Of a stretch of 43,821 nt of DNA, positions 11,491 through 24,124 are shown piece after piece; the first letter of the stretch is position 1, and the number at the start of each line of letters is the position of its first letter. Where the stretch lies: positions 67,150-110,970 of the forward strand of contig BMAT01008625.1 of the NCBI GenBank assembly GCA_019649035.1, in the 5' to 3' direction. The notes below the pieces were generated by a model, which saw only the letters and a program-made list of their open reading frames with translations, did no database searches and had not been told where the DNA came from. A program made the position numbers and the translations under genes. The DNA is from Elysia marginata (lineage: Eukaryota; Mollusca; Gastropoda; Plakobranchidae).

Positions 11491-12433
11491 ACTGTGACTG
11501 TCAGGGGTTGATCTGAATTAGTTCAGGGAAATTTCTAGATTGTTCACAATCAGTTGATTTGTAAGCAGTTTGAGATGTTTGTTGATTTTCACCCTCTTGA
11601 TAGAAAACCATTGGTTTAAATTTGTTCTAGTTGGTATTAGTTGTTGATCGTTAGATAAATATTTTAGAAGGCGTCATTGTCTTGTCTTGTTCATTGTTGG
11701 TTTTAGGGACAGTGAGTTTTAATGAGTTGTGTTCCAGGAATGCCTTATGTACTGGACGAGGAACAGCCTCTAGTTTGGTCCAGGATCCGGAGTCAACGTT
11801 AATGCCCACTGTTGCCGTCAGTCTGTAAGTAAGTCTTGTGTCGGTCCTGAGGAAATTATTAAAGTTTTGGAACCAGCTTTGTGCTGTAAGTATTGTATCT
11901 GTCGGTGTCGGGTCGTCGTACGCCGCGTTAGTCATAGTTTCATCTCTGTAGTTGTAGTAGGGTTGTAATGTAGCTTTTCTTTGTTTCAGGGTTCGGGGCT
12001 AGGCCAAGTACGGCAGAAGTTGACTCCGCTTCAGTACGACAAGGATCTGTCGTGTCGTACGTAACAAATTGTATCATTATTTATTGTCCTAAGTAAGGAT
12101 AATCATACCTGTGTGGTGTGAAGGACTAAGATTGATGGCAAGCCGTAGTGGCACTTCGGAATATATATAACTTCAGAGTCGTATATACGCACGTTTTCAT
12201 TTGTGTGCCTCCTAGCCTTGGTGGCTATCTTTTGATTAATTCGTAGCCTTAGTGGCTGAGAAAGTAAATGTTATATTTGTATTTATGTACATATATTTTA
12301 TTTGGAAAATGAATTAAGTGTTATGTTATTAAATGGTTAAATTTTGACCAGTTGTCACTCGTTTCTTTGTTGTGCGTGTTCATGTGTGTTCTTTAAGTCC
12401 AGTCCACAACCAGTGGTCTGTGACAGTGACATC
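11491..12433 (+). mobile_element. Candidate solo LTR
   Basis: The block begins TGTGACTGTCAGG and ends near CTGTGACAGTGACA, so its termini have a TG...CA form and similar sequence. It contains a TATA-like ATATATATAA at about 12160-12170. Downstream are three copies of an AGCC-TAGTGGC-like motif (near 12142, 12214 and 12246), which could form stem-loops. No second LTR, primer-binding site or clear target-site duplication is visible. A 94-codon minus frame inside it (11935-11651) is unrecognised. The call rests on structure only. Confidence 0.25.
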
Positions 12434-14563
12434 ACACTCATTCACCCTGGACAAGAGACTATTATACATTGTTGTTACACTATCAATATTTTTAGCTTTA
12501 AATTATAGACGCTTTGCGCTACGAAAAAAAAAATTAATGTTCAAATTTGTTTTAAAGCCTCGGTATTGAAGAAAGATACCAATTTCTATCAGTCTATCTT
12601 AAATTATGATTGTTTATCACTTCAGTTAGAAAATAAAGTAAACCTCGCCAGTGTGTTCAGTTTACAAAAACATATTTTAAGAGAGTCAAAGCAAGTACAT
12701 CTAGAAAGCTAAAAAAAAAGAAACTCAGTCGGCTAATTCCAGGATGTTTCTTTTTCTAAATATATCTTACCCAGCGCGGCAGATATTAGGTTGAATCAAT
12801 AGATACTTGATCCCTGTCTAATTATGTAGACTTGCCGTTATTAAAATTTATGTTCGAAGACGGGAAAAGAAGAATTTCACTTGATGTTAGTTTCAAAAGG
12901 CTACGAGATGTAAACCTTTTTCCTTATCAGGTAGACGAGGAGATAAGGCAGTTGGGGGATTTATGTTCTTTAGGTTTTTAAAGAAGAGGCAAGACTTTGT
13001 CCGTTATTTTGCAAACAAAACAGTTTATATAAACTGTAAACATATTGTTGTTCAGTTAGGCCAAGAGTAATATTTATCATTTCGCCAAAATATAAAAGAT
13101 ATCTACATTGAAATATGCCTGTAGCCAACCACACTTGACGTCAAACCACGTGATCGTATGATATCTGTTAGAAAACCGATACATTTGTTATATAAAATAA
13201 TGATAGACTTGATCGAGAGCGTATTGACTTGTCAGATAACGGATAGATTTGTTAGAGAACAGATACACTTGTTAGAGAAAGGAAAGACTACCATCGCTTT
13301 AAAGAAGTGCCGACACTTTATCAATTTAGAATAAGTCCATTCCAGGCAGCCCATTTGAAACTAAGTTCTCAGTATTGGTAAAAAGATCCAAGTGTTTCAT
13401 ATAAACCTTTATGAAAAAAATTCAGTTTCCATTGCGCCAAGATTTAGCCTTAGAACTGTAGTGTTCGTAAAACAAATTGTATCTATCCTTCAACACCGGT
13501 TCTTTGTGTGTGATGGTGTGTGTGTGCGTTTGCCAGTTTAGGTAAAATGGCAAGAGATGTATCAGGCAGATACATCATTGTGGAAATATGAAATAGACAG
13601 AAAAAAGAGGTATTTTTCTAACTAGCTGTTAAGCCAATATGGAGAAAAGTGTTTTTTATAAAGTTAAAGGCTATATTTTGGTTAGATAAAAACATTAGGA
13701 GCGATGAAGGAGCAGAGCGGCAGATAGGCACCCTATAATATCTTGATTAATAGAAGAAAGCTGCCCAGCATTGCCTGAAGAGAAGGATTGAGGCTAAAAA
13801 CACAAAGGGTTATAGCTTTGTGTTTATTGCACAAATAAAAATACCATAAAATCTCGTATTTATCTAAACTCCAATCAAAATTTAAATGTTTAAAATTTAA
13901 AAAAAACCTGCTAGGGTAGTAGCGATATAAAAAATTCACTAAAAATTTTGAAAGGGGGGCCTTTGCCATGACAACCTATGTTAATTCATACTTGGCTGTG
14001 AATGTTTTGTAATGTGAAAAAAGCCCTTACCTTGCTCTCTGCTCCAACAAGGTTAATACACTAATAGATATACTTGGAAAGGCAAGGATGCACAGAATAA
14101 AATAAGAGAAAAAGAGGAAAAACATTGTGATCAGTTGAATAAGAAAGGCCTGTTTGTCTCAATAGAATCTGTCGCTGTAAAAACGTAGGCCACCAAGGTG
14201 CAGCTTAGAGCCATATCTTTCATACATTTCATATTTTTTTTTAATTGAAATTAATTTAGGCTGGCCTTTATTCATAAAGTACGCAACATCTTTTCTCCCT
14301 TTTTCCATTAAACAAAACGTTGGAGTTAATGTATATTTACCTTTTAGTATATTACTTTATTTTTCAAAACGAAATAGCTTTTTATCCGTCCAGTTTTTTT
14401 TTTTTTTGGATATCATGTTTCTGTTTATAACACTAAAGGCTGACTAAAGCTGATTTAGAATTGCACAGATAAAAAAACAAAAAAAAAACTATCCAACTAC
14501 TTGTAACCTGTCTCAGGCCAACAGAGTGGGATAGGGAAAAATAATGGTGCACATTTATGGAGC
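12434..14563. other. No gene; one degenerate 21-bp repeat patch
   Basis: AT-rich sequence. At about 13161-13285 a degenerate unit of roughly 20-22 bases resembling GATAGATTTGTTAGAGAACA recurs about five times. No coding sequence was recognised. Confidence 0.6.
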
Positions 14564-14700
14564 TTAGTGGCGACATAGTATTCGCTATGTTTCTATAGGT
14601 GGCACTGCGATGGGTGCCGAAGCCACTATAAGTCGACGGTTCGAATCATACTAAAGGCAGACACTTCGGGCATTTCCACTTTAAACCTACTTCCCTTTAT
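14564..14700 (+). mobile_element. Possible SINE fragment
   Basis: An A-box-like TTAGTGGCGACATAG lies near 14566 and a B-box-like GGTTCGAATCA lies at about 14639-14649. The spacing is longer than in a normal tRNA and the acceptor stem is absent. It is a possible decayed tRNA-derived element. Confidence 0.3.
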
Positions 14701-17700
14701 TGCCAATTATATACCTTCGTAAATATTTCAAACTACAGAGTGGGCCCCATTTACCTGTTGTCGTTGATGACTAAAACAGGAGAGTAATACATAACAGAGG
14801 AACAGAAGAGAATATAGAACGAGAAGAAAATTTACATAGAGAAAAAAGTAGTTCGTAGACGACATACAAGAAAAAAACAAGAAATGGTTTTTCTAGAGAA
14901 AAATGTAGTTAATAGAGGCCGTTCTTCAAAATTTAAATCACCTAAAACTACCAAAAGTCTTAGATTAAAAAAAAATGTCTACAGTTGGAAAAAAATCGCA
15001 GTTTTCTTTTGGTAAGCAAGGTCATGCAGTCGTTGTCTCTGAGAAGCTTTATTTTGTTATAAGTGTTTTCAAATAACATTGCCTTTCAAAAATGTAAGTT
15101 AAGCTAAACCAAGATATTTTTTTTCAATTACGCAATCCTAACAACACCTGTAACTGGCAGTGCCTTAACGCGTTGTTTTTTTTAACAAGATTAAGTCTCG
15201 ATTTGATACCTAAATTTACACAAAGGCTAATGTGCATTTGATGTATTTTTTTCTCCACCCCTTACTTCTCCCTTAAATGAAAAAAAATCAGTAAGGGTTG
15301 TGCTGACTGAAAATGTCTAGAGAAATTGATAAGATGAAATAGTTTTTTTAGGACTAAGTATGAATATAAATAAAGTGATAGTGGCGTGTGAATAAAATAA
15401 ACCCATAAAACAAAAGCATAGCTTAAATCTAGACAAAAAACTACTTTGTGATTTTCACTAGTTTTCTTGAAACGTTGCTTGCCAAGTATCATAATCTAAC
15501 CACTTCAATTGTAGACAAACACGTTTAAAACTATTCCGACCTTAGCGACGAAAATTCGACAGCGGATCAGCCTAGACTATGGCAAAACGTGTTTTTGTTT
15601 GTTTTTTTTTCTCACACGTGGGTTTTCTATAATAATTAATCACGTTTTTTGCAAGTCGTAGTGTGCCTTAGTAGCGGCATCTTCTCGTTCTCGTTTAATC
15701 TGTATAAAGAAAATGACTTTTATATTTGTGTTTATACCTGACCAAATGATAGAGCTTTAAGGAAAAATTCGAATGGTTTTATAAATGCTTGTGACAAGTG
15801 AACACAATTTTCGTACGAACTAAATAATACATATTAGTTCTATGCATTTTTAAAACGCTCTCAAAGTTTAAAAATGCAATCAAATAAAGTAAAATTGTAT
15901 AAAATGAATTACTATAGTAACTTTTCAACATTTTGTTTGTCTTGTATATTAAATTTCGTCGTGCTTGCATGCCAAAAAATGAAAGATGTTTTATTTTATT
16001 GCATACAAGATTAGTTTTAGATTCAACACTTGTTTTTGTTAAGTTGTTCCCAACCTCCAATTTAATTTTATTTTTAAAAAAAAATTTTTAAAGTCTTTTA
16101 CGGTTGGTTTTCTTACGTTAGGAAAATGTCAGTTATAGGGTGTACCTAGATAAAAGAAGAGAATTAGGAATGTGAAAAAGCACTCTAAAAATTTTAAGAT
16201 TACTTCGTAAATGGAGACACAATCTCCACCCAACTGAGTCTCGAGGATGCCCACGCCCGTATTCAGTCCCTAATAGACTGATCGAGCGTAAAATTTTTGC
16301 CTACACCATTCCTGATCGTCACATATTGTGTTACGATATTAGCGAACTGTAGGTTGACATTGTATTTTGCTCTTTTTGGGACTTAGTGTACTATGAGATG
16401 GAAGTCGTGAAAGTACGCTGCTCGTCTTTGTCTTTAATGTTGTTTGTTTGCGTTAAGTCTTTCTCAAAAGTTGAAATAAAAATAGAAAAGCAAAATCTTC
16501 AGCCTCGGTTCCCAGCTCTTCCCACCGCCGTTGATATAAAATTACTTTGTTTATCTTCCTAGAGTAAATCTACTTTTTTTTTTTAAGATGAAGTATTTAT
16601 AAGTTGTAACGGGATGATCATCTGTAAGATTCTTTGACCTTGGAAATGCAACATTTTTTTCGTATCTACTTCTTGTTTTGAATTCCGTTTTGCTCAAAGC
16701 CATTTCTTTATCCTCTAACATGCGGTGGAATCATGAGGTTCTAGGGTTGGTGGGAAGGGGGGGGGTGAGGCGGGGTGAGGAAGCTTTAAAATTTTCTCTA
16801 AACAAAGCGCTAAGATAACCACGGACATACCCACACTCCAGGAAAAAAAACGGCTAGGATTACCCTGAACACTGCCGGGACAATCAAAGGGCAGTATCTG
16901 TAGTAAAACTGTTTTTTCCCATCTATTATTCACTATATTGTTAGATTTTGTTGATCGTGGTTTTTGAAACATTAGTGCAGCATACTGAAATAAATTGCCA
17001 AATATTGATCTTTATTTTACCAAGTGTTTGACTTATTGTTTTGATGTTTTTTTTCTTTAGTGCTTTCAGCCTCATTTCTTATATTTTCAAAAACAGCTGT
17101 CTTTCAAACAGGCTGTTGTTCTGTGAATTTGTAAATCTTTAAACTTGCGTCAGAGATGTGAGTTTCCTTTGCTTGAATTATGCATCTTTCCCTTGCCAAA
17201 AACCTATTATGTACATTTACACCAACATACCCAAGGCTACTCATCAGAAGCTAGGCCGTTGACTTCTCAGAGCTTCAGGCTAAAATTTGTAAAACTAGAA
17301 CAATGGACTAAGCTGGCCACCAAGACATCTGCGCACTCTTGACCTTGACCATGAATTGAAAACTCAGAACGTTGACATGTTTTTATCGCAACGCTCTGAC
17401 AGATGACGTTGTTACAGGCTGAAAGAAACAAAGACAGGTTATTTCGCGATTTTTACAAAAAATGTACTTTTTATAATGTATCACTGTCAGCAATCTTTTA
17501 GCCTGGATTCTGGTTAGGTTAAAAATTTTAAAAGCTCTAAGTTACCTTTGTTACCAGTAGAAAAATGTTAGTACATAGCTGCTCGCGAGTCTGTGTCTGT
17601 AGTTGTGAGCATGAGTGGTTGTGTTTTAAGTGTGCGTGTTCGCGAAAGAAAGCGATGGGGTAGATCTCGCTTGTGGTCTTTTTAGACTTCTAATGAGTTG

Positions 17701-18763
17701 TGAGTTGTATTGTTAGCATTTTGGTTTACTTGTCGAGCTTAAAAGGCGCTCATATTTCGAGCTGTGATAGTCTTCACTTCATGCGATTCAAGTGAAAACG
17801 ATATGAGAATCAAGTTTTTAATTCTACTCTCATAAAGAGTGACGGTATTCTTTGATAGGTGTGGATAGTCATATTACGGGACCTTCATTTGCTTATTCAA
17901 AATTGCATTTGTAAGTTAAAGAACGCTATGCATTAAAGTTTATAACTCACACAGAGTTTGTCATGTCATTTGCGATTCTTTTGACATCTTTCAAACCTCT
18001 TAGACTATTTCTGCATCTAGCTTTATTTCGGCGTAAATGTCACACTCCACTCCTCAGGAGGCGATGTAAATATTATTTTAACGCCTTTTTAAATGAACAA
18101 TAATGTTGCTATACCTTTAACTTCTGGTTGCCTACATTACGACGTGTGCTCGACTAAATGCCATAGGTGACAGCAGGCACATCCAACACCACTTCCCATT
18201 GCTGGTTTATCTAGCTGTGTTGGCGATTATCCGTAAAATCTTCATGGTAACCTGTTCTGTAGTGATTCCGCTAACCTGGACGTAGCTAAGTCGACGCTCT
18301 ATCCTGCAAGACGTTTTTGTCTATGGACGTACTGTAAGGCGGTCTGTATGGTTGGTTTTAGGCTGCCGCAGCGATCTCCTCTGCTGGATCTCTGCGGGGG
18401 CGTCTGCAGTGGTCGCCAGATTCTCAGCAGGTAGTCTCGTCGGTATACTGTTCTATTTCTGCCTGTTCTGCTATCATTGGGGGTCGCTTACATCTCTCGC
18501 TGTTGGACCTTATTCAGACCAAGCGCTCAAACATGAAAACCATTCTTAATATTCGCCAAAGTAAAGCATATTGGAGGGTTTGTGGCTTTCTTATTACGTT
18601 ATTTCTTACTCGTCACAGCCTTAACGTCTTGATGTAGATGCAGATCCAAGGAAAGACCTATGCGTAAATCTAAACGAACATTAGCTATTGGTGAGAGCCA
18701 GTTTTTGGGAGGAAAACAAAACTACAAAGGTTCCCAAAGACATGGAAAAATCTACGACAGATA
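14701..18763. other. No gene recognised; possible LINE fragment at 18345-18480
   Basis: Mostly AT-rich DNA with poly-A and poly-T runs. Short frames at 15262-15492, 15779-16060, 16715-16972 and 17145-17342 have no motif. On the minus strand at about 18480-18345 a stop-free stretch reads YRRDYLLRIWRPLQTPP. It faintly resembles the N-terminal part of LINE ORFs (a YxRxxLLxL-type start), but this is weak. Confidence 0.5.
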
Positions 18764-18834
18764 GTTAGTTAGTTAATGCCCGTACGCTGCGACGCCGACT
18801 CACGTCTCTGCCTGGGCTGATCTGAATATTGCTG
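18764..18834 (-). mobile_element. LINE 3' end, first copy
   Basis: On the minus strand this 71-base piece encodes the last residues FRSAQAET and a stop, then a short 3' UTR ending in TAACTAACTAAC. It differs from the copy at 18865-18935 at two positions. It is cut on its 5' side by the N gap. Confidence 0.6.
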
Positions 18835-18864
18835 NNNNNNNNNNNNNNNNNNNNNNNNNNNNNN
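18835..18864. other. Assembly gap of 30 N
   Basis: A short gap lies between two 71-base near-identical sequences. Confidence 0.99.
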
Positions 18865-19020
18865 GTTAGTTAGTTAATGCCCGTACGCTGCGACGCCCAC
18901 TCACGTCTCTGCCTGGGCTGATCTGTATATTGCTGTCGTCAGGTGCTTCCAGTCGAATCTGTTCTGTGCTATGTCGCGAAGGTGGTCAAGGTCTGTAATT
19001 GAATGTAATCTAGTTGGCCA
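18865..19020 (-). mobile_element. LINE 3' end, second copy: RT C-terminus and tail
   Basis: On the minus strand the frame reads NDHWPTRLHSITDL, then HLRDIAQNRFDWKHLT, then YRSAQAET and a stop. This is the pattern of the extreme C-terminus of LINE endonuclease/reverse transcriptase proteins (L..LA.DR..W..L). A 3' UTR of about 35 bases follows and ends in repeated TAAC. The 5' part is missing beyond about 19020, as expected for a 5'-truncated insertion. Confidence 0.55.
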
Positions 19021-19164
19021 GTGATCGTTGCTGTGACTCTTGAGACAGATAACGACAGAAAAAACATACATACTTGGAAAGAAGAAAAGTAATTCAATGT
19101 TCTATAAATAGGGTCTACCATGTATGAAGAAAAAAAGTAGGAATTGTTTATACAGTTCAATCTG

Positions 19165-19340
19165 CTTATTTCTCGTTCTCTTTCTCTCACTTATTCTCTG
19201 TCTGTCTTTGTCTCTCTCTCTCTCTCTCTCTCTCTCGGTCTCTCTTTCCCTGTCTCTTCCTCACACTCTTCTTCCTCTCTCTCTCTATCTAACGCTCTCT
19301 CTGTCTGCCTTTGTCTTTGTCTTTCTCCTACTTTTTTCTA
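19165..19340 (+). repeat. (TC)n-rich microsatellite
   Basis: A pure TC run at about 19210-19236 is flanked by imperfect TCTCT, TCTG and TTCC stretches. Two overlapping Leu/Ser-rich open frames across it are artefacts of the repeat. Confidence 0.9.
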
Positions 19341-20379
19341 TTGAAGCGTTTTTTCTTGCTTTCTGACCCATGATTAGACAACAATCGTAATAATATTCTC
19401 TATTTGTTTTTTATTGGTGCATTACCGTCTCGTATCTTATCATAAAGACGCAAAAATGAGAAACGTTCCCTTTAACCTACCTAATGAATATATTTGCCAT
19501 TTTTGCATTTTATTTTTAAAGCTATGATGGACCTTGTGTTTGTGACAATAACGGAACATCTAGACTTGTCGCTGGAGTCTTCATATCGCTATTGAATAAA
19601 TATTGAAAAGGAAAAAGTGTAACAATTTTCATTCATTTATCTGATACACTTTTCATTCATTTATCTGACACCTCTTTTTGTATGTTTATGTGTTCGTACA
19701 GATTTTAGTTTCTATGCACATTTCTGTGTTATATACGTATGCATACTATTTAAATAATAACATTCTTTTTTGGACAAAAAAATTGATAGCATATTTATTG
19801 TAGTAAACTAAAAAAAAAAGCATCTGTCTTTGACTCTGCCTCTGCGTGCATTGCCATCAGGTAAAATAATATCATAAAACGTCCTACGCACCCCTCCTCC
19901 TCCCCCTCCCAAAAAAAATTGCTTTATCTTCGTTGTCAGTATTTATTTGTGTATAACACATGGTTAGAATCACAGTTCCGCTGTCATTATACTACATGTC
20001 ATGTCGGAGAGGTGACAGTTGATTTGTAAGGCAACCTTGGTCCCGCCAGACGAGCTAAAGTTTTAACACATTCAGTTCTCAAACTCTGCAAATCTGCACC
20101 TTTGAATAAATTAAACTTTAGTTTTACACTTAATATGTATTCCATGTAAAATGTCAGATTGACAGGATTAACCAACTTAAGTCTTACAGAGCCTCTCCTT
20201 AAAACCGAAATGTCTAATATTGTTCTATTTTATTCATTTTGCTTTACATTCTAAACAGAAAAACCAAAGTGCAATATCTGCTTTAGATTGATATGGGACA
20301 CACTTCACTTTGATTATCCCTGACAGTTTGGTAGTTTAAGTAACAACATCAAGTTCAAGCATCTCTTTGTTAGGCTCGT
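19341..20379. other. No gene recognised
   Basis: AT-rich spacer. A short direct repeat (TTTTCATTCATTTATCTGA-like, near 19626 and 19651) is the only structure seen. Confidence 0.6.
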
Positions 20380-20630
20380 GTTATGTTTTTGCCATTATCA
20401 TATTTCCATGTCAGCACACTGCTTTGGGTTAAATAAATTTATGTTGTGTTTTTGCCATTATCATAATTTCCATGTCAATAAACTTTTTAGGGTTGAATAG
20501 TTTGATGGTTTATTGTTACCATTTTTTATAATTTCCCTGGCAGTACACTGCTTTGGGTTGAATAGTTTTACGTTGCATTGTTGCAATTTTTATAATTTGC
20601 CTGGTAGTACACTGCTTTCTGTTAAAAAAT
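20380..20630 (+). repeat. 64-bp tandem repeat, about four diverged copies
   Basis: Copies share the order TTATGTTTTTGCCATTATCA, TTTCCATGTCAGTACAC, TGCTTTGGGTTGAATAG. The GGGTT landmark falls at 20426, 20490 and 20555, with a diverged version near 20619, giving a period of 64-65 bases. Copies differ by substitutions and small indels. Confidence 0.85.
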
Positions 20631-23600
20631 GAAAAAAACAACAAAGAAACAACGTCTTGAAATTCAGAACAACATTGTTTATTAACCTCAAATTGGCAAT
20701 ATAAAAAATACAACCACAGAACATATAATCATAATCAAGAAGTTATACTTATTAAAAAAAACAAAGGTAAATGATTTGTGAAACAATGTTTTTTGTTCAT
20801 TAAATAGTAAGTAGAAAGAACTGCTTGGATTTTTTTCACGAAACTTGTTTAATCTAAAACTCAACATCGTAAAAGGTACCTAAAATTAACACGAGTTTAG
20901 GTTTAGAATGGAGATGAAGTGTGGTTTTTTTTTTGCCTTTTTTCGTAAAGAATCCAAAAAGTGTTTATATTTAAGAGACATATCGTTAGATCTTTATATA
21001 AACTGCGTTATTCTTATGTGTTTTATTAAAAAAGTGGGTATTTTCCGCATTGTTTTATATTTGCACTATAAATTCTTTATTACACCTTTTATTCCAGTGA
21101 AAATTTGCTTTAAAGCTACTCTACTTAGGTTAGAAAATGTAATAGCTTAATAATTTTAAGATGTGCTGAAAACCTTACAGGATAAGAGCAAGTAGAACAC
21201 TATTATAATGATTTCTATTCACAATTTTGTCGGTCCATTTTTCAGCATGTATTTACTTTATAGTGACTGTACATTAATATAATATCTTCAAAGAAAAAGA
21301 ATGCTTCATAAAGATATTATTTCATATTCTTCTATTTTAATTAAATATGTACGCACAAAAAACAAGCATCAACAATACCAAAATGTCCACCAGCGATCAA
21401 AATCAGCAGCAGGCAAGGGTAAACTATGGTGGAATTCACAACGGGCCAACAAACTTTGTAACTTTAAAGTTAAAAAAGTCATATAGATATAAGCCACATT
21501 AAGAGAACAATTATTTATGGGAAAATTTCCGTGTTATGAATAAGCAGTCTTGGGACGCGGCCACGTATGATATTTTATTCGCAGCTACAGAAATGAGCAG
21601 TAATAATTATTTCGCACAATTTAAAGAAACAAGATTATGTCAAGCTAACCAACTGCATAGTGCAGAACTTAACAAAAAATTGATGCATCGTGCCTGGATG
21701 ACTAGAAGTTCCCTTTTATTTTAATTTACATACAGAGTTAGTTTAAACTCTTTGTATTTATTTTCATATCGGTGGATTAAAACAATATTCGAATCCCAGC
21801 CGTTTTAAATGAAAATTTTTAATTTTTTTATGACTTGAAGTTGCCGTGTGTGTTTGCTTTATAGATAAATATTCAAAACCTGTAAAAAAAAAGAATTTCT
21901 TTTGTACAGAAACAAGTTTTTAACAAGTGTGAATTTGCCCGGAGGACGTACGTATTGCAACTGCTCGTCAACAACGGAAAGATACAATTCAATACAAGCT
22001 TCACATAATAAAACGTTATAAGACATAATTTATATTTCACTAAAATTTATATAAAAATGCACGTACAGAAAATTTGTGTATGACAAAAGCTGCTGTTCCT
22101 TACAATTGATGAATTCCCACGGATTATTCAGATCATAACACAATGTTTGAAACAAACGAATGCATCACATCACAAAAACAAAGACAATATGAAGGCAAAT
22201 GTGTCGAAAAAACCCCGGTAACAAGTCAGTTTTAAACTTAATTAATGAAATTAATCATCTTTATATTGCGCTTCCAAATGATATGTGTCGTTATTTACAT
22301 TGTAAAGACCAAACAAAAGATTTTTATCGAGACATAAATATGATTATTTACACATAACAAGCCGTTATACTGTTCTTTGGTATATAGCAGAAACCACTGC
22401 TAAAAATGTTGTTAAAACTTCCGTACATTGTTAGGCGGACTATGACCTAGACGCCATGGCTATAAAAGTATCTTGGGTTGGAAAAAAAATAAGTGAGTGT
22501 GTGTTACCTTACTTTGTGGTAGTGCTTGATAAGTAATGGCTTAAGTTATGAAAATATTGATCATCAGATAGCTTCTAATTATCAAGGGTAAAATCTTATT
22601 CTTTCTAAGAGATTAAAAAGTAAATGTACAATAGTTTTTGCTTCCTTTCTAAGCTATGTTACCTAAAAAGACAGGGTTTCTTCTATGTGCGAAACCAAAT
22701 CTCGATATTTTGGTTCGCATAATGGAAACCATTTATAACTACAAATGTGGGTCATTTAACACCTAGGCACTGGTCATAAACTATGTCTCGCTTTCAGGGC
22801 GAATGAATCGGAGGTTGCAAGTTCCTTTTTTAAGGCAAGGCAATTTAAACATTTTTTCCTCTTTCTCTCTGTATTTTAAAACAATGGCAATTTCAACATT
22901 TTTTCACAGATAATTGATTTGAAAAAAAAAAACCCGTTAGTTTTTAGAACATTACAAAAAAGTCTTTTAAAAAGAGCAACGCCTTTGAAGGTGAAAGCTG
23001 CGATATCCGACTTATTGCACCCTGTTTACAAAGCATATGAAGATTAAATCAATAGTTAAAGAATTTTATTGTTTTTAAAATATGGAACTATTTTTAAATA
23101 GAGGGTAACAAGAGTTTGGAGTTAAACGACTTTGCATTTCAATAGTAGGACGAATAAAACATTGATAATTTTAAGACTTGATCACTACAAACTACATAAA
23201 AGCTCTTTCAACCAATTTAGTAAGTACATTTAGCGGGCACAGTTGAGCTTAATCTATTTTTTAGCTATATTACTTGGGAACACTTTGTTTAACAACAAAA
23301 TGTATTCACAGTTTATGCAAGCCAAACTTGTACGTCTTTGTTGAAAGTCTTTCGATCTTCACAAGCCTGTCTTTTCTGAGTTGCATGTCTACTTAGCAAG
23401 CTTAAATAGACATCTGTTTTCAACGTATATAGCCAGAATTCTTTGACACGCCCGTAAAACCGAAGTGGGAAACTCTTCACTCCATCAGTAGTAAAGTCAC
23501 AAGTCATTCGAAACAGGGCGTGGTCAAGAATCTTCAAACGATAACACTTTTTTGTGAACCGTTTAGATATGCTAAGCTTCAGTCGAGGCATCTGTACCAT

Positions 23601-23828
23601 TGTTATGCTTAAAAAATAAACCCACCAAACTCTGTCCAAATGAATATACTCAGCGTTTTCCTGTGTGGGCGTATCTTGCAAAAGCTGAACCATCTATGTA
23701 CTCAGTTGATTTCCGTATCAGTAGCAATACGCGTATGTTTGCTTTGTTGCCTAATCACAAAATCTGCATTCTTAACCATTTGATGCCGATAGATCAAAAT
23801 AGACGCGCCGCCATCATTCTAACACATC
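20631..23828. other. Downstream region of the receptor; probable 3' UTR at its right end
   Basis: The part next to 23828 should be receptor 3' UTR, perhaps to about 23060. Within it is a 126-codon minus-strand frame (23693-23313) and an 82-codon plus frame (23600-23848). Neither shows a motif I recognise. The rest is AT-rich with no gene; frames at 20908-21150, 21301-21486 and 21536-21724 look like chance. Confidence 0.5.
23065..23070 (-). terminator. Candidate polyadenylation signal AATAAA of the receptor
   Basis: Reading downstream of the receptor stop on the minus strand, an AATAAA hexamer lies about 760 bases after TGA. It is a plausible end of a last exon that is mostly 3' UTR. Single hexamers are common in AT-rich DNA, so this is only a candidate. 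Confidence 0.3.
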
Positions 23829-24124
23829 TCAATACTGGCCACATTTAGACCTGGGGATGTTTCTGTTGGACTTTGGAGCTGGATGGTACACTGCGGAGCT
23901 GACCGAGATGTTGGAGGATCTCGCGCTGACCTGGGAATGCGTGCGACTGTCCCGGTCATGGCTGTCGGCTGCAGAGGTCAAGTGGGTGGACAGTCCCCAA
24001 GACCTGGATACTCGTCTCGTCTGCTGACGACTGGGACATTTGCAGCCGGAGAAGGCCAGATAGATCCAGGGGTTGGTACATGAGTTAAGAGACGCCATCA
24101 GCATTAGTAGCACTACGGCAGGAT
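23829..24124 (-). CDS. Receptor exon 6: TM7 and cytoplasmic tail, stop TGA
   Basis: Two bases complete His433, then residues 434-530 and TGA at 23831-23829. The acceptor is ctctctctacag. TM7 ends in NSCTNPWIYLAFSG (N450-Y454). C460 and C462 just after it are candidate palmitoylation sites. The tail of about 70 residues is rich in Ser, Arg and His, with a PKA-like RRVS at 469-472 and clustered serines suited to GRK/arrestin regulation. These regulatory roles are inferred from sequence. The tail ends NIPRSKCGQY. Confidence 0.92.

Noticed and set aside
23313-23693. 126-codon open frame on the minus strand below the receptor stop
   Set aside because: It lies where the receptor 3' UTR is expected and has no motif I recognise; length alone is not enough.
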